35,083 nucleotides of DNA, taken from contig HF987868.1 of NCBI GenBank assembly GCA_000431135.1, positions 1-35,083 of the forward strand, read 5' to 3'. Each line of letters opens with the position of its first letter. Within the stretch, counting starts at the first letter, position 1. The stretch comes from Clostridium sp. CAG:590. GTDB taxonomy: Bacteria > Bacillota > Clostridia > Lachnospirales > Lachnospiraceae. The notes beneath the pieces are model-generated. The model ran no database searches. It saw only the letters and a program-made list of their open reading frames with translations, and was not told the origin of the DNA. Shown one piece after another: positions 31,707-35,083 of this stretch. Both the position numbers and the translations under genes were made by a program.

Positions 31707-32291
31707 TTACTTGAAGTATCTGTCAAGTAAGCCCTTAAGTGCTTTGCCATGTCTAGCTTCGTCCCTTGCCATCTCATGCACGGTGTCATGGATTGCATCT
31801 AAGTTGTTCTTCTTTGCACACTTTGCAAGATCTACCTTACCTGCTGTTGCTCCAAACTCACAATCAACTCTCCATGCAAGATTCTCCTTGGTAGATGCTG
31901 TCATGTTCGGTTCAAGATCCTGTCCTAACATCTCCGCAAACTTAGCTGCATGCTCTGCTTCTTCGTAAGCTGCCTTCTCCCAGTAAAGACCGATCTCCGG
32001 ATATCCTTCACGATGTGCGATACGTGCCATGCAAAGATACATACCTACTTCTGAACACTCTCCTTCAAAGTTAGCCTTCAACTGATCAAAGATAAACTTC
32101 TTGTCCTCTTCACTGATCTCTGGATTATTCTTAACCGTTGATGCATATACACCAAACTCATGCTCTGCTGCAAGTGCAAGATCTCCTTCTACTACTTTGA
32201 ACTTATCTGCACCTACATGACATACCGGACATTCCTCCGGTGCCTGATCTCCTTCATACACATAACCACATACTGTACATACAAACTTCAT
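31707..32291 (-). CDS. Reverse rubrerythrin (NADH peroxidase type)
   Basis: 194 aa. The N-terminal rubredoxin domain has CTVCGYVYEG and ECPVCHVGAD; the C-terminal ferritin-like domain carries di-iron ligands in FEGECSEVGMY, EEAEHAAKF and MARDEARHG. The order (rubredoxin first) is the reverse of classical rubrerythrin. In clostridia this type is an oxygen-inducible peroxidase that removes hydrogen peroxide using electrons from NADH. The frame extends 17 codons further, but AAGGAG sits just before ATG 32291. A palindromic operator lies over its start of transcription. Confidence 0.95.
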   Translation of the reverse strand: MKFVCTVCGYVYEGDQAPEECPVCHVGADKFKVVEGDLALAAEHEFGVYASTVKNNPEISEEDKKFIFDQLKANFEGECSEVGMYLCMARIAHREGYPEIGLYWEKAAYEEAEHAAKFAEMLGQDLEPNMTASTKENLAWRVDCEFGATAGKVDLAKCAKKNNLDAIHDTVHEMARDEARHGKALKGLLDRYFK

Positions 32292-32354
32292 AACGTTATC
32301 TCCTTTTCTATTCATTATTGGGGAATCAGATAAACTGATCACAATTACTTTTAA

Positions 32355-32373
32355 AACAGTAACAATTACTGTT
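32355..32373 (-). promoter_or_regulatory. Palindromic operator at rubrerythrin promoter
   Basis: AACAGTAA-N3-TTACTGTT, a perfect 8-3-8 inverted repeat starting 7 bp after the -10 and so covering the expected start of transcription. This is the place for a repressor. The sequence does not fit the PerR or Fur box. Related GTTACT/AGTAAC half-sites occur close by (about 32388-32393), inside the -35/-10 spacer. Confidence 0.65.
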
Positions 32374-32379
32374 ATTGTT

Positions 32380-32408
32380 ATAATAGCGTTACTCTGTTAA
32401 AATGTCAA
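32380..32408 (-). promoter_or_regulatory. Promoter of reverse rubrerythrin
   Basis: TTGACA (32403-32408) and TATTAT (32380-32385) with 17 bp spacing, among the strongest in the window, consistent with high expression when derepressed. Confidence 0.88.
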
Positions 32409-32452
32409 GCATATTTTTTGAATAATTGAAAAATATTCTCCAATAACTATTA

Positions 32453-33832
32453 TCAGGAACCATTCAATAATATATTCACGATTTCCTTTAGATTCATACC
32501 ATTAGAAGCCTTGATAAGTACAACATCTTCCGGCTTCAACGTTGCCATCAGGTAAATAGCTGCTTCCTCATTATCCGAAAATGTATAGGTCTTAATTGTA
32601 GATTGATTCTCTTCTAATACAGATTTGATATTCTGCGCCAGTTCTCCTAATACAACTACCTCATCAATCGGTTTATCGAGCAAAAACTGTCCAATCTCTT
32701 TATGGTATGCCACTTCATTCTGTCCCAACTCAAACATATCGCCAAGAACCGCAACACGTTTTCCTTCACACGGCATATCACACAACACATTAATACTTGC
32801 CTTCATAGAATCCGGACTTGCATTATAAGTATCGTCAACGATTGTAAATCTATGCTCTAAATGAATTACTTTCTGCCTCTGTCCCTCGAAACATGCAAAT
32901 GCCGTTGCTGCCTGCTCCATCGGAATGCCGTTCTCGTTTGCAACTGCAAGCGCTGCCACACAATTTCCTACATTATGTTTTCCTAATGTATTCAAAGTAA
33001 CTGCAACTTCCTCGGAACCATGCACACAGACAAACGTTGTATACTCATCATGGTATACAATGTCCTTGGCGTAATAATCACACCATTCCTGTGTACCATA
33101 GAACAGTGTTCGACATGTAATATGCTCCGCAGCTACTGCATCCTTTAATAATGGATCATCCCCATTTAAAAAGAGTGTGCCACCCTCCTTCATGGAATGT
33201 ACGATACATAATTTCTGTTTTCGGATATTCTCCTGTGTTTTCATAAACTCAATGTGTGCAACACCGATCGTTGTCACAACTGCCATATCCGGTCTAACCA
33301 TATCAGACAGAATATCCATCTGCCCTTCCTCACTGATTCCTAACTCCAATACCGCAATCTCATCTTCCGAACTCATACGGCTCAACGTGATCGGCACTCC
33401 GATCTGGGAATTCAAATTCTTCTCGGTATGAAATGTCTTCTTAGCAGATGCCAATGCCTGTGTGATCATTTCCCTGGTCGTTGTTTTACCAACGCTTCCG
33501 GTAACTGCCACAACAGGAATCTGAATCAGTCGTTGCCGGATTGCCTTTCCAATCCGCCGAAGTGCATCTACGGTATCATCCACCCGGATATATGGCTTAT
33601 CCGCAATTACAACCCCGTTATGCTGGGATGTCAGCGTTGCCGCACCCTTATCTAAAGCCGATTCAATAAAACGGTGTGCATCCACACGTTCTCCAATGAT
33701 CGGTACAAACAAATCTCCTTCTTTGATGATCTTTGAGTTGATACAAATATCTGTGACCGGAGTATTCTCATCACCACATAACAACACTCCGCCTGTCATT
33801 TCCACGATATCTTTTACAGTAATATTCTCCAT
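32453..33832 (-). CDS. murF: UDP-MurNAc-tripeptide D-Ala-D-Ala ligase
   Basis: 459 aa from ATG 33832. The Mur-ligase P-loop is AVTGSVGKTTTREM (about 112-121), followed by LELGISEEGQMDILS, TTIGVAHIEFM, and the C-terminal IVDDTYNASPDSM. It adds D-Ala-D-Ala to complete the peptidoglycan pentapeptide precursor in the cytosol. The start lies 2 nt after the HAD phosphatase stop, with GGAG inside that gene's end; GTG 33838 would add two residues and overlap the stop. No other cell wall genes are adjacent, so murF is outside the usual mra/dcw cluster here. Confidence 0.96.
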   Translation of the reverse strand: MENITVKDIVEMTGGVLLCGDENTPVTDICINSKIIKEGDLFVPIIGERVDAHRFIESALDKGAATLTSQHNGVVIADKPYIRVDDTVDALRRIGKAIRQRLIQIPVVAVTGSVGKTTTREMITQALASAKKTFHTEKNLNSQIGVPITLSRMSSEDEIAVLELGISEEGQMDILSDMVRPDMAVVTTIGVAHIEFMKTQENIRKQKLCIVHSMKEGGTLFLNGDDPLLKDAVAAEHITCRTLFYGTQEWCDYYAKDIVYHDEYTTFVCVHGSEEVAVTLNTLGKHNVGNCVAALAVANENGIPMEQAATAFACFEGQRQKVIHLEHRFTIVDDTYNASPDSMKASINVLCDMPCEGKRVAVLGDMFELGQNEVAYHKEIGQFLLDKPIDEVVVLGELAQNIKSVLEENQSTIKTYTFSDNEEAAIYLMATLKPEDVVLIKASNGMNLKEIVNILLNGS

Positions 33833-33834
33833 AC

Positions 33835-34677
33835 TCACTCCATCTCTCCAGTCTGTTTCATCATCTGTTCTATATACACGGCAACCCCATTCTCCTCATT
33901 CGACGGTAAAACAGAATGTGCCATATTCTGTATCTCCGGGTGAGCATTTGCAACCGCATAGAAACAGTCACTTGCTTCCCAGAGTGCAACATCATTCAGA
34001 TTATCTCCAAAACTGATCACACTATCATAATGTGCCTGATCTCTCAGATAATTCAAAGCTTCTTTCTTAGATGCCTTATCACTATAAATCTCTAACATAT
34101 AATAATCATCGCTATAGATATCCTTATAGAATTCCGTCTTAATTCCCTTAACAACAGACAATTCCCGATAAAATCCTTCCAGTTTTTCTTTTGTTTCGCG
34201 AAGCATACAATAAATGATATCTTTCCCTGCGACCAGACTCAGATCCGGCACTTCGGTGAATTTCTTATCGTACTTCATGATTCGTTCATTCCGGAAATAA
34301 TTTAATGAAACGGATTCCACACTATCATAGTATGCGCAAAATGTATCACCGGTTAATCCATATAAAAAACAATTCAACTCTCTTGTCTTAATCAAGCCGA
34401 GCAGTACCATAACCGTCTCTTCTGCTATGACTTCCTTTCGGATATATTGCCTGCTCATCATATCATATACCAGCACGCCATTCATCAACATCACCGGCAG
34501 CTTCAGGTTCAGTGGCTCCACAATCTTCAATGCCGTTGTCGGTGTTCTTGCGGTCGATATCGTAAAATTCAATCCCTGTTCAATTGCCTGATTTACAACC
34601 CGGATCGTTACCTCACTCAATTCTGCATTCCGATTCAATAACGTTCCATCCAGATCACTTACATATAATCTCTTCAT
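33835..34677 (-). CDS. Cof-type HAD-IIB phosphatase
   Basis: 280 aa. HAD motif I is VSDLDGTLLN (Asp8, Asp10); motif II is the FTISTAR region; motif III/IV is SFGDNLNDVALWE, with a type IIB cap between. Members dephosphorylate sugar phosphates, FMN, pyridoxal phosphate or other small metabolites; specificity is not readable. Translation is coupled to murF by near-contact of stop and start. The relation to cell wall synthesis is only positional. Confidence 0.93.
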   Translation of the reverse strand: MKRLYVSDLDGTLLNRNAELSEVTIRVVNQAIEQGLNFTISTARTPTTALKIVEPLNLKLPVMLMNGVLVYDMMSRQYIRKEVIAEETVMVLLGLIKTRELNCFLYGLTGDTFCAYYDSVESVSLNYFRNERIMKYDKKFTEVPDLSLVAGKDIIYCMLRETKEKLEGFYRELSVVKGIKTEFYKDIYSDDYYMLEIYSDKASKKEALNYLRDQAHYDSVISFGDNLNDVALWEASDCFYAVANAHPEIQNMAHSVLPSNEENGVAVYIEQMMKQTGEME

Positions 34678-34768
34678 TTGTACTCCTCATGCTATCAAAC
34701 TGCATAAGCAGTTTGCCTGTTTCCTCGTATTATACCTCTTTTTGTTACACCATGCAATCTGATTTCAT

Positions 34769-35083
34769 CTATTCCATTCCTGACCAGATTGCATGAATAT
34801 GTTCTTCCACATTTTGAAGCGAAACAATCTCATAATCCGCCCATTCTGCCGGAAATGTCTCCACCACCTGCCGGGTTGTAAACCGGTCATCCAACAATAA
34901 AATGATTCCTTTATCCTCCATGGTACGGATCACACGTCCCGCTGCCTGCTGTACCTTATTCATACCCGGATAAAGATAGGCATACTCAAATCCTTTTCCA
35001 TCCCGTTCCTCAAAATAACGCTGCTGGATCTCCCTCTCGTTGCAGACCATCGGCAATCCGGTTCCGATAATGGCTGTCCCGAT
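34769..35083 (-). CDS. C-terminal part of DinG/XPD-type ATP-dependent helicase
   Basis: 104 residues visible; the frame is open to the window edge, so the 5' end lies outside. Helicase motif VI is seen in NKVQQAAGRVIRTMEDKG, then LLLDDRFTTRQVVETFP, both typical of the SF2 Rad3/XPD/DinG C-terminus. The visible GTGLPMVCNEREIQQRY fits the segment before motif VI. Such proteins unwind DNA or damaged structures; the iron-sulfur or nuclease domains, if any, would be outside this window. Confidence 0.9.
   Translation of the reverse strand: MGTAIIGTGLPMVCNEREIQQRYFEERDGKGFEYAYLYPGMNKVQQAAGRVIRTMEDKGIILLLDDRFTTRQVVETFPAEWADYEIVSLQNVEEHIHAIWSGME

Noticed and set aside
32355..32373. PerR or Fur box at rubrerythrin
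   Set aside because: The half-site AACAGTAA does not match the TTATAAT-type PerR box or the GATAAT Fur unit.

Overview
This window looks like a piece of a low-to-mid GC Clostridia chromosome, most likely Lachnospiraceae. The evidence is strong AGGAGG-type ribosome binding sites, TTGACA/TATAAT promoters, U-tract terminators, the infC-rpmI-rplT operon with an L20-type leader, a reverse rubrerythrin, a Csp-like subtilase, and two lineage-typical small families (DUF5721-like and DUF6465-like). The genus cannot be fixed from the sequence. Most genes are on the minus strand and housekeeping in nature.

Layout: 1-240 holds a tRNA-Leu with anticodon AAG, with its own promoter and terminator. 369-1720 is infC-rpmI-rplT, with an AUU start for infC and an attenuator leader. 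1750-10184 is a long minus-strand run: folC, an HD phosphohydrolase and folP, then folB-folK fusion, pheA (chorismate mutase-prephenate dehydratase), ppx and ppk1. It links folate synthesis, phenylalanine synthesis and polyphosphate turnover. 10389-13385 has a membrane-anchored polysaccharide deacetylase, an ABC ATPase/permease pair without a binding protein, and a convergent ferredoxin. 13465-22876 has two M18 aminopeptidases, a DUF5721-like gene, htpG with a perfect CIRCE element, an Rrf2 regulator, a Csp-like S8 protease and clpX: largely proteostasis and peptide turnover. 22954-25868 has an AraC-family regulator and an ammonium transporter fused to a P-II domain, whose leader holds two hairpins and two terminator-like structures.

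25894-28101 is a decaying plus-strand patch. A secreted Ig-like/Thr-Pro-rich protein gene is broken by two in-frame stops, and an Rpn-type (PD-(D/E)XK) nuclease gene has lost its core and been frameshifted. 28157-35083 returns to minus-strand genes: AIM24-like protein, proC, a small membrane protein, a nitroreductase-like protein, a Lys/Ala-rich DUF6465-like protein, reverse rubrerythrin with a palindromic operator at its promoter, murF, a Cof-type HAD phosphatase and the C-terminal end of a DinG/XPD-type helicase cut by the window edge.

The most interesting signals are the amt-P-II leader, whose hexaloop hairpin is mutually exclusive with the terminator (ANTAR-like antitermination logic); the HD phosphohydrolase inside the folate run; the tRNA-Leu(AAG); the doubly stopped secreted protein; and the three-codon open frame just ahead of the Csp-like protease. 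No wholly new system is proven here; these are candidates with stated tests.
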